Assembly: GCF_008801925.2 (NCBI RefSeq)
Contig: NZ_CP062805.1
Span: 1 to 64,000 of the forward strand
Length of the DNA stretch: 64,000 nt
Reading direction: 5' to 3'
From: Cupriavidus basilensis
GTDB lineage: Bacteria; Pseudomonadota; Gammaproteobacteria; Burkholderiales; Burkholderiaceae
Shown here: positions 27,928-36,217 of the stretch, one piece after another
How positions within the stretch are numbered: the first letter of the stretch is position 1
Layout of the letters: the number at the start of each line of letters is the position of its first letter
Notes under the pieces: model-generated
What the model was told of the DNA's origin: nothing
The model's input: the letters and a program-made list of their open reading frames with translations, nothing else
Database searches by the model: none
Program-made: the position numbers and the translations under genes

Positions 27928-28665
27928 ATGGCCGAGTTGATAAAAATCGAATCAGAAAATTTCGTCCGGGTCATTACGATGAATCGGCCGGATAAGAGAA
28001 ACGCGCTGAACTCGGAAATGTGCGACGCGTTGCACGACGCGTGGCAAGACTTCGCGGGCTCAGAGGATCGCGTTGCCCTGCTACGTGCAGAGGGGTCGGT
28101 GTTTACGGCAGGCCTCGACACGGACGATCCACCGGATTCCTTTTGGCATGCCATTCCCAATGTCGCATTTGACATTGGAAAGCCGGTTATTGCAGCGGTT
28201 AATGGCCCCGTGATAGCGGCGGGCGTATCGATGCTTGCATTCTGCGATCTTTGTGTAGCGACTTCGGCAACGACCTTCGTCTATCCCGAAGGTCGCCTAG
28301 GCATGGCAGCCGGCTTGATTAGCTCGCTGGTCGGTCGGATTCCCCACAAGATCGCGATGGAGCTCATGTTGACCGGGCGCCCGGTATCCGCCCAACGGGC
28401 CTATGAAGTCGGATTCGTAAACGAACTCTGTGAACCAGGAAGCGAAACAGAGGCAGCTCTAGTGACAGCGCGTCAGATTGCGAGCGCAGCGCCGCTGGTA
28501 CTGCGTTTCCTCAAACAGGCGGCGAGACACTCGATTCCGGTAGGACTGGTTGAGGCAGGCTATAGCGCCCAGTACCAAGCTCAGATGCTGGCCAGGAGTG
28601 AAGACGCCCGGGAAGGGGCGTTGGCGGCCAAGGAGCGTCGCGCTCCCGTTTTCGTGGGCCGCTAG
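27928..28665 (+). CDS. Enoyl-CoA hydratase/isomerase 2
   Basis: A 245-residue crotonase-fold protein, distinct from the preceding one. It has ITMNRPDKRNALNSEMCDAL, an oxyanion-hole region GSVFTAGLDTDD and AAVNGPVIAAGVSMLAFCDL, and FVYPEGRLGMAAGLISSLVG. It is 7 bp after hydratase 1 in the same operon. Two different crotonases side by side suggest that one may isomerise, dehydrate or cleave rather than hydrate. Confidence 0.92.
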   Translation: MAELIKIESENFVRVITMNRPDKRNALNSEMCDALHDAWQDFAGSEDRVALLRAEGSVFTAGLDTDDPPDSFWHAIPNVAFDIGKPVIAAVNGPVIAAGVSMLAFCDLCVATSATTFVYPEGRLGMAAGLISSLVGRIPHKIAMELMLTGRPVSAQRAYEVGFVNELCEPGSETEAALVTARQIASAAPLVLRFLKQAARHSIPVGLVEAGYSAQYQAQMLARSEDAREGALAAKERRAPVFVGR

Positions 28666-28694
28666 GACTAACTAACACAGTAGGGGACTGAGAA

Positions 28695-29876
28695 ATGGAT
28701 CTGAATTTCACAGAAGAAGAGCAGGAATTTAGAAAAGAGGTACATGCGTGGATCGACGCCCATTTGCCGAAGGAGATCTCGCACAAGGTGCACAACGGAC
28801 TGCAGCTATCCCGCACCGATATGCAGCGTTGGCACCAAATTCTGGGGAAAAAGGGTTGGCTGACGTATAAGTGGCCAGTCGAGTTCGGCGGCACGGGCTG
28901 GACACCAGTGCAGCGGCACATATTCGAGGAAGAGTGCGCGTTGGCAGGAGCACCGCGACTCGTGCCCTATGGGCCTGTCATGGTGGCACCAGTCATCATG
29001 GCATTTGGTAACGCTGAGCAACAGGCGCGCTTCTTGCCCGGCATTGCGACGGGCGATGTTTGGTGGAGCCAGGGTTACAGCGAGCCGGGATCGGGTTCCG
29101 ACCTGGCTTCGCTCAAGACACGAGCGGAGCGAAAGGGAGACAAGTACATAGTCAATGGTCAAAAGATCTGGACCACGTTGGCTCAGTACGGGGAGTGGAT
29201 TTTCTGTCTCGTCCGGACCAATACAGAAGGGAAGCCGCAGGCAGGGATCAGTTTCCTGCTCATTGACATGCGTTCGCCTGGCGTCACGGTTCGGCCCATT
29301 AAGCTGCTGGACGGCGAGTGCGAGGTCAATGAGGTCTGGTTCGACAATGTTGAGGTCCCCGTTGAGAACCTGATTGGCGAAGAAAATAAGGGCTGGACCT
29401 ATGCCAAACACCTTCTCAGTCACGAACGCTCGAACATTGCAGAAGTCGGGCGTGCCAAGCGTGAGCTCCGACGCCTGAAGCGAATCGCGGCTGCAGAAGG
29501 CATGATGGACGACCCTCGTTTCAAAGACGAGGTTTCGAAGCTCGAGGTAGATATTATCGCGCTCGAAATGCTGGTTCTTCGCGTTATCTCGGCAGAAAAA
29601 TCCGGGAAGAATCCATTGGATATCGCAGGCCTACTGAAAATCCGAGGCAGTGAGATTCAACAGCGCTACAGTGAATTGATGATGCTGGCTGCAGGTCCCT
29701 ATAGCCTCCCATTTATTCAAGACGCTATGTTGACGGAGTGGGATGGCGAGTTCCCAGGTGGAGAGCGACGGAACGCTCCGCTTGCCGCGACATATTTTAA
29801 TCTGCGGAAAACCACTATCTACGGTGGCTCCAATGAAGTGCAGCGTAACATTGTTTCGCAAGTGGTCCTCGGATAA
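28695..29876 (+). CDS. Acyl-CoA dehydrogenase 1
   Basis: A 393-residue flavoprotein. It begins MDLNFTEEEQEFRKEVHAWI. The FAD/substrate region is WWSQGYSEPGSGSDLASLKT, then KIWTTLAQYGEWIFCLVRT; the C-terminal helical domain holds the flavin-site end TTIYGGSNEVQRNIVSQVVL. It should make the alpha,beta-double bond in an acyl-CoA. It is followed 11 bp later by a second dehydrogenase. Pairs of unlike acyl-CoA dehydrogenases in one operon are known to form heteromers for steroid side chains and other bulky acyl-CoAs. Confidence 0.95.
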   Translation: MDLNFTEEEQEFRKEVHAWIDAHLPKEISHKVHNGLQLSRTDMQRWHQILGKKGWLTYKWPVEFGGTGWTPVQRHIFEEECALAGAPRLVPYGPVMVAPVIMAFGNAEQQARFLPGIATGDVWWSQGYSEPGSGSDLASLKTRAERKGDKYIVNGQKIWTTLAQYGEWIFCLVRTNTEGKPQAGISFLLIDMRSPGVTVRPIKLLDGECEVNEVWFDNVEVPVENLIGEENKGWTYAKHLLSHERSNIAEVGRAKRELRRLKRIAAAEGMMDDPRFKDEVSKLEVDIIALEMLVLRVISAEKSGKNPLDIAGLLKIRGSEIQQRYSELMMLAAGPYSLPFIQDAMLTEWDGEFPGGERRNAPLAATYFNLRKTTIYGGSNEVQRNIVSQVVLG

Positions 29877-29887
29877 AGGAGTAGAGC

Positions 29888-31003
29888 ATGGATTTCGAAT
29901 TCACTGACGACCAGGACCAACTGCGAGATGCAGTAAGAAAGTGGGTAAAGCGTAGCTATACGTTTGAGCACCGTCGCAGTTCCGAGAGCAGCGGCGGATT
30001 TTCCGCGGACGCGTATTCGGAGCTTGCGGAGCTTGGGCTGACTGGACTTTACGTCCCAGAAGAGTATGGCGGCGTCGGTATGGGGCCGGTCGACGTTATG
30101 GTGGTTATGGAGGAACTGGGGCGGGGCATCGTACTCGAACCGCTGGCGCAAGTTCTACTTGCGGGTGCAGTGCTGTCGAACTACGCCGAAGCAAGCGTAC
30201 GCGCGGCGTGGCTGCCTACGATTGCTTCTGGAGAAAGTCTGGTCGTACTGGCCCAGCAGGAGCGCGCGAATCGTTATCGCATCGATACGTGCGAGACGCG
30301 AGCAGTCGAGACGGCGGAAGGTTGGGAGCTTACTGGGAGTAAGAGCCTCGTGCCGGTTGGCGATCATGCTGCTGCGTACATTGTACCCGCCATGATTGCT
30401 GACACTCTCGGAGCGTTCCTTGTGGAGCGCTCCGCCCCAGGTGTATTGGTACACCCTTATCAAACTGTCGACGGCTCGCGCGCCGCGGAGCTGACGTTGT
30501 CGAAGGCGCCGGGCACGCTAGTCACCCGCGAAGGCCAGGATTGCCTGTCGTATGCCGTGGATCTTGGCATTGCAATGACGTGTGCAGAGGCCGTGGGCGT
30601 GATGGACGTAACCCTGGAGGCTCTGGTGGAGTACATGAAGACGCGCAAGCAGTTCGGCGTCGCTATCGCGAGCTTCCAAGCGTTGCGTCACCGCGTCGCA
30701 GATATGAAGATGAGTCTAGAGCTCGCGAGGTCTATGAGCTACTACGCCTCGCTCAACGTCAACGCGCCGGCGAACCAGAGACGTCGCGCCATGGCACAAG
30801 CGAAATATCAGTTGGGCGGGTCGATGCGATTCGTCGGCCAGCAGGCCGTGCAATTGCACGGTGGGATTGGAATGACGGATGAGTATATCGTCAGCCACTA
30901 TTTTAGACGCCTTACCCAAATGGAATCGGTGTTCGGAGATACGCTGCATCATCTGGCGCAGATGTCGGACTCCATGCATCCCGAGCTTGACAAGGCTGCC
31001 TAA
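29888..31003 (+). CDS. Acyl-CoA dehydrogenase 2
   Basis: A 371-residue protein, more diverged: MDFEFTDDQDQLRDAVRKWV, LTGLYVPEEYGGVGMGPVDV, then RKQFGVAIASFQALRHRVAD and the C-terminal VQLHGGIGMTDEYIVSHYFR. The middle flavin-contact region is weakly conserved compared with dehydrogenase 1, typical of the partner chain in heteromeric acyl-CoA dehydrogenases. It is the last gene of the eight-gene operon; no strong terminator is seen. Confidence 0.92.
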   Translation: MDFEFTDDQDQLRDAVRKWVKRSYTFEHRRSSESSGGFSADAYSELAELGLTGLYVPEEYGGVGMGPVDVMVVMEELGRGIVLEPLAQVLLAGAVLSNYAEASVRAAWLPTIASGESLVVLAQQERANRYRIDTCETRAVETAEGWELTGSKSLVPVGDHAAAYIVPAMIADTLGAFLVERSAPGVLVHPYQTVDGSRAAELTLSKAPGTLVTREGQDCLSYAVDLGIAMTCAEAVGVMDVTLEALVEYMKTRKQFGVAIASFQALRHRVADMKMSLELARSMSYYASLNVNAPANQRRRAMAQAKYQLGGSMRFVGQQAVQLHGGIGMTDEYIVSHYFRRLTQMESVFGDTLHHLAQMSDSMHPELDKAA

Positions 31004-31124
31004 GGCGCCGCGAAGAGTAAGTGCTCGATGAATTGCGATGGCGGGTGACCCTCATCGTTTCCGGCAGCGCGGTGGTACATCCTCGCGCTGCTCATAGTAT
31101 CGGACCGGGATAGTAGCGTAATTG

Positions 31125-31727
31125 ATGCAGACGCAACTTCAGTCACGAAGCCAAGTCGGGATCCATGATATTTTTCTTCCAATTCCAATGAAAGTGACTT
31201 CGTTGAGTGGCGAGCAGATAATCAGCCGACAAGGCTATTCACGCGTAATTAAAGAGGGGAAGTTCGTGAAGCTCCCCGCTTTTTCTCCTGCGAGTCTGTT
31301 CTTGGGCGGCTCTATTTTTAAGAGCTCGCATTGCAGCTTCGATCTGGATGTAACTAGTTATTCTGTGGTGCGTGATCAACCAATGCACGATCTGTGGGAT
31401 TCCAGGCCGCTTTGGGAGGCAATTTCATTGTCGGTGTTTATGAATCCAAAGGAAGCTTGGAATATTGCAGATATAGCGGATAGTTTGCAGACAACATCCT
31501 CGAGAGTCAGGCGGACCCTCTTCAGCCAGGGCAATTGCTTCACGGAAATATGTAACACGCAGCGGCTTATGCGTTCGCTGTTCGAATTGGCAGGACTGGA
31601 AAGATCTATACCGGATATTTCGAACAGAATTGGGTGGAGCCAATCCTATGACTTTGAGTCATCTTTCTATAATAGATTTAAAGTTTCGGCAGATGTTATT
31701 TGCGGAATGAAATTTTATGCCCGCTAG
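31125..31727 (+). CDS. AraC-like protein, AT-rich
   Basis: A 200-residue protein. The C-terminal half (about residues 110-200) resembles a divergent AraC-type double HTH (NIADIADSLQTTSSRVRRTL, then PDISNRIGWSQSYDFESSFY). The N-terminal half is not recognisable. Its codon use and base composition are visibly more AT-rich than those of neighbours, a sign of separate transfer. I use the ATG at 31125 (a TTG lies just before). It sits between the catabolic operon and a cut reductase gene, so its target is unknown. Confidence 0.65.
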   Translation: MQTQLQSRSQVGIHDIFLPIPMKVTSLSGEQIISRQGYSRVIKEGKFVKLPAFSPASLFLGGSIFKSSHCSFDLDVTSYSVVRDQPMHDLWDSRPLWEAISLSVFMNPKEAWNIADIADSLQTTSSRVRRTLFSQGNCFTEICNTQRLMRSLFELAGLERSIPDISNRIGWSQSYDFESSFYNRFKVSADVICGMKFYAR

Positions 31728-31739
31728 GCGATCTATTTA

Positions 31740-31915
31740 GAGGAGCTCTACTGAACGTTTGCCAGCCATCAACCGCTTCGAAAGAGATGGGCGGCCGTTG
31801 GGCAGGCCGCCCTCTTTTGCGATGGAAGTACCATCCGCCCCAGCCTCGCGCGCGCAGGCTGCTCGTGCCGCCGTGATGCCGGCGGCCGTTGCCCCGATGA
31901 CTACGATTTGCTTAG
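31740..31915 (-). pseudogene. Ferredoxin reductase N-terminal fragment (module copy 2)
   Basis: Codes for KQIVVIGATAAGITAARAA and later GLPNGRPSLSKRLMAGKRSV, matching residues about 7-65 of the intact reductase at 50970-52169. The rest of the gene is deleted at about 31740, next to the AraC-like gene. The start codon region is separated by an IS5-family element (31916-33246). Even without the element the reading frame looks shifted by one base near the start. Confidence 0.85.
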
Positions 31916-31999
31916 CAGGCCGCTGAAATACCTCCAACGGAAGTCAGCGCGAGGACTGGCTGAAGCGTTGGTTTGAGGACCCCATCCAACCCCACATTC

Positions 32000-33100
32000 A
32001 TGCGCGGCGCAGACACCTTCACCGAGAGTTTGTTCACGATGCGGAGGCTGGAGGATTTCGTGCCGAAGTCCCATCCGCTGCGCTCGATCCGCACCATGGC
32101 CAATCAGGCGCTGGTGAAGATGGACCGGTTGTTCGCGCAGATGTACGAGGCCGATATCAAGGGCGGCCGGCCAAGCATCGCGCCGGAGAAGTTGCTGCGG
32201 GCCATGCTGCTGCAGGTGCTGTACAGCATTCGCTCCGAGCGCCAACTCATGGAGCAGACGCAGTACAACCTGCTGTTTCGCTGGTTCATCGGGCTGTCGA
32301 TGGACGACCCAGTTTGGGTGCCCACGGTCTTCACCAAGAACCGCGAACGGCTGATCAAACATGATGCAGTGATCCAGTTCTTCAACGAGGTGTTGGCCAT
32401 CGCGCAGAAGAAGAACTGGCTGTCGGGTGAGCACTTCAGCGTAGACGGCACGTTGGTTCAGGCGTGGGCAGGCCACAAGAGTTTCGTGCGCAAGGATGGC
32501 GGCGACCAAGACGATAACGACGGCGGCAACTTCAAGGGGCGCAAGCGCAGCAACGAGACGCACGAGTCCAAGACCGATCCCGATGCCAAGCTGTACCGCA
32601 AGGGCAAGACAGCCAGCGAGCTGCGCTACATGGGTCATACCCTGAGCGACAACCGCCACGGCCTGGTGGTGAGCGCCATGGTGACCAATGCGGACGGACA
32701 CGCCGAGCGCGAGGCCGCAAAGGTAATGCTCAACGATGCCAGGCAGGTGGTTGAGGACCTGAACGTGGAAGTAACCGTCGGCGCGGACAAGGGATACGAC
32801 GCGCAGGAGTTCATTCAGGCCTGCCTGGAAATGAAGGTGACGCCCCACGTGGCGCAGAACACCTCGGGGCGGCGCTCGGCCGTTCCTGATGCCATTGCCA
32901 GCAGCGCCGGTTATGCGGTCTCGCAACAGAAGCGCAAGCTGATCGAACAGGGCTTTGGCTGGGTCAAGACCGTGGGGCGCATGCGTCAGGTGATGGTGCG
33001 CGGCCTGAAGAAGGTCGACCAGATGTTTGTGCTGAGCATGGCCGCCTACAACCTCGTGCGCATGCGCTCGCTGGGACAAATCCGTCCGCAGTTGCAGTAA
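32000..33100 (+). CDS. IS5-family transposase
   Basis: A 366-residue DDE transposase. The N-terminal segment is LEDFVPKSHPLRSIRTMANQ and GGRPSIAPEKLLRAMLLQVL; the first Asp lies in HFSVDGTLVQAWAG, the second in VGADKGYDAQEF, and the Glu in LIEQGFGWVKTVGRMRQVM. The ATG at 32000 is preferred over a TTG at 31973. The gene is full length with no visible damage, in an element with clean ends, so it may be active. Confidence 0.95.
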   Translation: MRGADTFTESLFTMRRLEDFVPKSHPLRSIRTMANQALVKMDRLFAQMYEADIKGGRPSIAPEKLLRAMLLQVLYSIRSERQLMEQTQYNLLFRWFIGLSMDDPVWVPTVFTKNRERLIKHDAVIQFFNEVLAIAQKKNWLSGEHFSVDGTLVQAWAGHKSFVRKDGGDQDDNDGGNFKGRKRSNETHESKTDPDAKLYRKGKTASELRYMGHTLSDNRHGLVVSAMVTNADGHAEREAAKVMLNDARQVVEDLNVEVTVGADKGYDAQEFIQACLEMKVTPHVAQNTSGRRSAVPDAIASSAGYAVSQQKRKLIEQGFGWVKTVGRMRQVMVRGLKKVDQMFVLSMAAYNLVRMRSLGQIRPQLQ

Positions 33101-33205
33101 TCGCGGTAATGAGGCCGGAAATGGGCGTCAAAACGCAGGAAAAGTCGATGCAGGGAGGTCCGACTTCCGGATTGTGAGAAATAGCGAACCTACCAGCCTT
33201 GAGGC

Positions 33206-33237
33206 GAAGTACTCATCGCTTGCGCGATGAGTACTTC
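33206..33237. repeat. Perfect hairpin at the right end of the IS5-family element
   Basis: GAAGTACTCATCGC (33206-33219), loop TTGC, then GCGATGAGTACTTC (33224-33237). One arm overlaps the terminal inverted repeat. It could end transcription entering the element or mark it for the transposase. Confidence 0.8.
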
Positions 33238-33246
33238 AGCAGCCTG

Positions 33247-33457
33247 TTAGGGGAATCATCAGAGAGCCTCGTGAATCTCGATTGCCAACGCCGGACAGAT
33301 CCCAGCAGCCAAGCGTGCAGATTTTGTATTGATCGGCCGACGGATCGGCATTCAAAAGAATGACGATTCCGTCATCCTTTTGGTCGAACAGATCCGGCGC
33401 ATTGACGACGCATTGGCCGGAACCGCAGCATTTTTCGGGATAGATTGTGATTTTCAT
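33247..33457 (-). pseudogene. [3Fe-4S]-type ferredoxin with frameshift (module copy 2)
   Basis: The start MKITIYPEKCCGSGQCVVNA is the same as in the intact copy at 52166-52363. Near 33321-33325 there is one extra base (GATTTTGT where the intact copy has GATTCGA). From there the frame reads ICTLGCWDLSGVG, and the expected AGICPALAIE segment with the last cluster cysteine is lost. The gene start is fine, but the product should not hold its cluster. Confidence 0.85.
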
Positions 33458-33477
33458 CGTGATTCGCCGTAGTGGAT

Positions 33478-34794
33478 TTACCAGCTAACGGGCAGTGCCC
33501 TAACACCATACATGAGCGAATCGCTCTTGAACGCGAGGCTCTCGATGGGCACGGCCAGCCGAAGATTCGGCAGGCGCTTCAGTAGGGCGGTGAACATGAT
33601 CTGCATTTCGACTCTGGCGAGAACTTGTCCCATGCACTGATGCGGGCCGTATCCGAATGCGATCTGTGTCCGGGCATCACGGCGGAGGTCAAAGACGTGG
33701 GGATCTTTGAACTGCTCCTGGTCGCGATTTGCGGAAATACTAAGCACGACAACGGGATCACCGGCTCGGATCAATTGCCCATTCACGACAACGTCCTCCA
33801 GTGCGACACGTCGCGTCCCGGACTGTATGACATCCAGGAAGCGTAGCATCTCCTCCACCGCGTTTGGAACGAGGCTTGGATTCTGGCGAAGCTCTTCCCA
33901 GATGTCCGGCCTCTGAAGTAGGAAGAGCACCCCCATCGACGTCGTATTTGCCGTCGTCTCGTGCCCGGCAATCAGCAGAAGCCTTCCAAGCGAGACCACG
34001 TCTGTTTCAGTGATATCGCCCTTCCGTACATGATTAACGATAAGGCGACTGAGGATGTCCTCCCCGGGGCTTTCGGATCTCTTCGCCACCAGTTCACGCA
34101 GGTATTCGCACAACGCTTGATTCGCGGCGCTAGCCTCTTCCCTCGTCGCGGTGCTCGACGTCATGATCATCGCCTGTTCTTGGAAGAAGTCGTGATCGTC
34201 GTATGGAACACCAAGCAACTCTGAGATAGCCAATGCTGGTGTCGCCAATGTAAAGGCGCTAACCAGGTCAGAAGGCTGCGGCCCCATCGCAAAATCTTCC
34301 AAGAGCTTGTCCACGATGGCCTGAAGTCGCGGCCGCAGATTCTCGATCTTTCGGATCGTGAATTCGCCGGTCAGCATCCGCCGTTGCTCTGAATGCTTGG
34401 GTTCATCCAGGGTAATGAAGGTCCGGTTACTACTCCGAACAACCTTTACTGCGGCGCTGGAAGAGGGAAATCCCGGATGTGAGACGTCGGAGCTAAAGCG
34501 AGAGTCCGACAAGACAGCGCGAACATCGTCATAACGCGTGACAAGCCAAGCGATCTTTCCGTCCCAAAGCTTACCTTGTGCCAATTCGCCCTTCTGTTGC
34601 ATCTGGAAGAACACCGGCGGCGGCGCCAAGGGATCTACGCGCTTAGGGGGGAAATCTGGGATTCCGCCGCTGTCGCCCTCAGCGTGAAAAGGACACGCTG
34701 ATTTCGGCTCGTTCGCAGCCGCATCAAAAGGACAGCGCCCTTCTACCGCGGAAGATGGGTTGGAGGAAGGGGTGGGAGCAGGCGACTCCGTCAT
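33478..34794 (-). CDS. Cytochrome P450, copy 2
   Basis: A 438-residue soluble bacterial P450. It has the I-helix AGHETTANT oxygen-activation motif, the K-helix ExxR (EMLR) and the haem loop FGYGPHQCMGQ with the axial Cys. The N-terminus has two CPFxA/H segments. It is a close relative of the P450 at 52387-53676. Its own ferredoxin and reductase are broken, so it would need those of the other copy. Promoter region: the palindrome TAGGTAGCCTACCTA lies 35 bp upstream of the start, as in the other copy. The gene looks intact. Confidence 0.95.
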   Translation of the reverse strand: MTESPAPTPSSNPSSAVEGRCPFDAAANEPKSACPFHAEGDSGGIPDFPPKRVDPLAPPPVFFQMQQKGELAQGKLWDGKIAWLVTRYDDVRAVLSDSRFSSDVSHPGFPSSSAAVKVVRSSNRTFITLDEPKHSEQRRMLTGEFTIRKIENLRPRLQAIVDKLLEDFAMGPQPSDLVSAFTLATPALAISELLGVPYDDHDFFQEQAMIMTSSTATREEASAANQALCEYLRELVAKRSESPGEDILSRLIVNHVRKGDITETDVVSLGRLLLIAGHETTANTTSMGVLFLLQRPDIWEELRQNPSLVPNAVEEMLRFLDVIQSGTRRVALEDVVVNGQLIRAGDPVVVLSISANRDQEQFKDPHVFDLRRDARTQIAFGYGPHQCMGQVLARVEMQIMFTALLKRLPNLRLAVPIESLAFKSDSLMYGVRALPVSW

Positions 34795-34828
34795 GGAAAT
34801 ATCTCCGAGGGCGATTGGTGGCTAATGT

Positions 34829-34843
34829 TAGGTAGCCTACCTA
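34829..34843. promoter_or_regulatory. Operator-like palindrome before P450 copy 2
   Basis: TAGGTAGCCTACCTA, 7-bp arms around one base. The same 15-mer lies at the same distance before P450 copy 1 (53712-53726), and in inverse orientation before the MFS gene (54625-54639). Confidence 0.8.
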
Positions 34844-34899
34844 TGTGGCGCAAAGGGGGTTTACCCTCAACAACAGAATCGAAGGTCGACCCGTAGACA

Positions 34900-35265
34900 T
34901 CAGAAGAAAGCGGAGAACCCATATGTGGCGATATGCCCGCCGACGTTGGAGTGCTTGCCCGCCCGCAACACCATCGCCATGGCATTCCAGCGCGCCATGG
35001 CGGCCAGTCGGCGCTCGATCGAGGTGTCGCCTGGGTACGGCTGCTCGCCCGATTCGGCAATCGTATTGACGTAGGGCGTCGTGATTGCGCCATGGAAATC
35101 CCCGTGTCGGGCCGCGTCCGATTCATGCAGGCGGCCGATCAGGTAGTGGGCGCGTTCGCGGCCTTCCACTTCGGTCACGGCGGCCAGGGCCTCAATCCAT
35201 TCCTGGGTTTCCTGCGGGTCCACATCCAGCGGCAATACGTGTAGCGGCAACACCGGGGCATTCAT
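34900..35265 (-). pseudogene. aceE: aceE fragment (pyruvate dehydrogenase E1 N-terminus)
   Basis: From an ATG at 35265 (GGAGAC site) the frame codes for the first 120 or so residues of a homodimeric pyruvate dehydrogenase E1: DPQETQEWIEALAAVTEVEG, ERAHYLIGRLHESDAARHG, then YVNTIAESGEQPYPGDTSIE and RWNAMAMVLRAGKHSNVGGH. The enzyme is normally near 890 residues, so over 85 percent is missing, including the thiamine-diphosphate site. It is divergent from a MarR gene. The cut is next to the P450 copy 2 promoter. Confidence 0.85.
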
Positions 35266-35344
35266 CTCTGTCTCCATGGGATTGACGGGGCTTCGGTTCG
35301 CATCAGGCCCGGTCGGATAGGCGTGGCCATTGCGCTTCAAATGA

Positions 35345-35404
35345 ATTGCAGTTGCAATCGTCTGGGCATTGTGAGCGCTCTGCGGCATAATTGCAACTGC
35401 AACT
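35345..35404. promoter_or_regulatory. Two inverted-repeat operators between aceE' and marR
   Basis: ATTGCAGTTGCAAT (35345-35358) and ATTGCAACTGCAACT (35390-35404) are two copies of one near-palindrome in opposite orientation. The second lies 12 bp before the marR start codon. They fit sites for the MarR protein itself. Confidence 0.75.
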
Positions 35405-35416
35405 ATTGGAGATACC

Positions 35417-35860
35417 ATGTCGACTGAGAAGCCGGATTTGTGGTTTTCGTTTGTACGGTCGCACCGGGCCTTGATACGTGAGGTGGATCGGCGTCTTGCC
35501 GAGGCTGGACTGCCAGTCTACGCGTGGTACGACGTGCTGTGGGGGATTGAAAGCGGGCCGGAGGAAAGCCGCCGGATGCATGAGCTGGCCGATGTGCTTG
35601 CCATCGAGCGGTACAACCTGACTCGCCTGATTGACCGGCTGGAGCGTGAAGAACTGGTGACCCGTATCCGGTCAGAGGAAGACGGCCGCGCCGCGTTCGT
35701 GTCCGTCACACGGCAAGGTAAGGCCTTGCGCAAGAAGATGTGGGGCATCTACGAGGCGGCGGTCAAAGAACTGTTTCTGGCCGAGTTCCGGCCGGAAGAC
35801 ATCGGGCGATTTTCTCGTGCGCTGGATGCGGCGGCAGCCAAAGCGGGGTGGCCGAAATAG
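35417..35860 (+). CDS. MarR-family regulator
   Basis: A 147-residue winged-HTH regulator: LPVYAWYDVLWGIESGPEES, HELADVLAIERYNLTRLIDR (recognition helix) and the wing ITRIRSEEDGRAAFVSVT-like segment at about 84-103. It is divergent from the aceE remnant, with two operator-like repeats between. It probably once controlled a pyruvate-dehydrogenase-like operon and itself; its other target is lost here. Confidence 0.9.
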   Translation: MSTEKPDLWFSFVRSHRALIREVDRRLAEAGLPVYAWYDVLWGIESGPEESRRMHELADVLAIERYNLTRLIDRLEREELVTRIRSEEDGRAAFVSVTRQGKALRKKMWGIYEAAVKELFLAEFRPEDIGRFSRALDAAAAKAGWPK

Positions 35861-36217
35861 GTTCGAACTCCCTTTTCGTGCGGTGACGCTTCTGGCTCGC
35901 GCCGGAGGGGACGAATGTGTCCGCTTTTTGGGACACGTTCGACTTAGTTGGCAACGGCGGTACCCTGACGCCTCAATCAAAGGTCAGTGGCATGACCGGC
36001 GCTTACCGACCCACCCTAAGCGGACATCAGGATGGAGCAGAGACTGATATCCATTAGGCGCCCCGCATGACTGAAGAATTCCCTCAGAACGTTGTCTGCA
36101 GCGCTTCATTTAATAGCTGGACAACGTATGCTTCGACCGCTTTGTGCCCGGTGAGGGCCTAGCTAGAGCGACGGCTGAGTTCCGTCCGTAGCGACAAAAC
36201 GTAGTTTGGCTCACCAA
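35861..36217. other. No gene recognised
   Basis: Sequence between the marR end and lacI copy 2. An inverted pair GTGTCC/GGACAC (35919-35938 area) could be a weak terminator or operator. Nothing else is seen. Confidence 0.5.

Larger units (their letters stand above)
31916..33246. mobile_element. IS5-family insertion sequence 2 (intact, 1331 bp)
   Basis: Terminal inverted repeats start CAGGCCGCTGAAATAC (left) and CAGGCTGCTGAAGTAC (right, read inward). A TTAG target duplication flanks it (31912-31915 and 33247-33250). It carries one transposase gene. Near the right end lies a perfect 14-bp stem with a 4-nt loop (33206-33237) that includes part of the terminal repeat. It disrupts the start of the reductase gene. 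Confidence 0.92.

Noticed and set aside
31901..33079. 392-codon minus-strand frame opposite the IS5-family transposase
   Set aside because: It is the exact antisense of a well-conserved DDE transposase, His/Leu-rich with no family.
35909..35945. GTGTCC/GGACAC inverted pair as a defined operator
   Set aside because: Only six matched bases per arm, no second copy and no regulated gene nearby.
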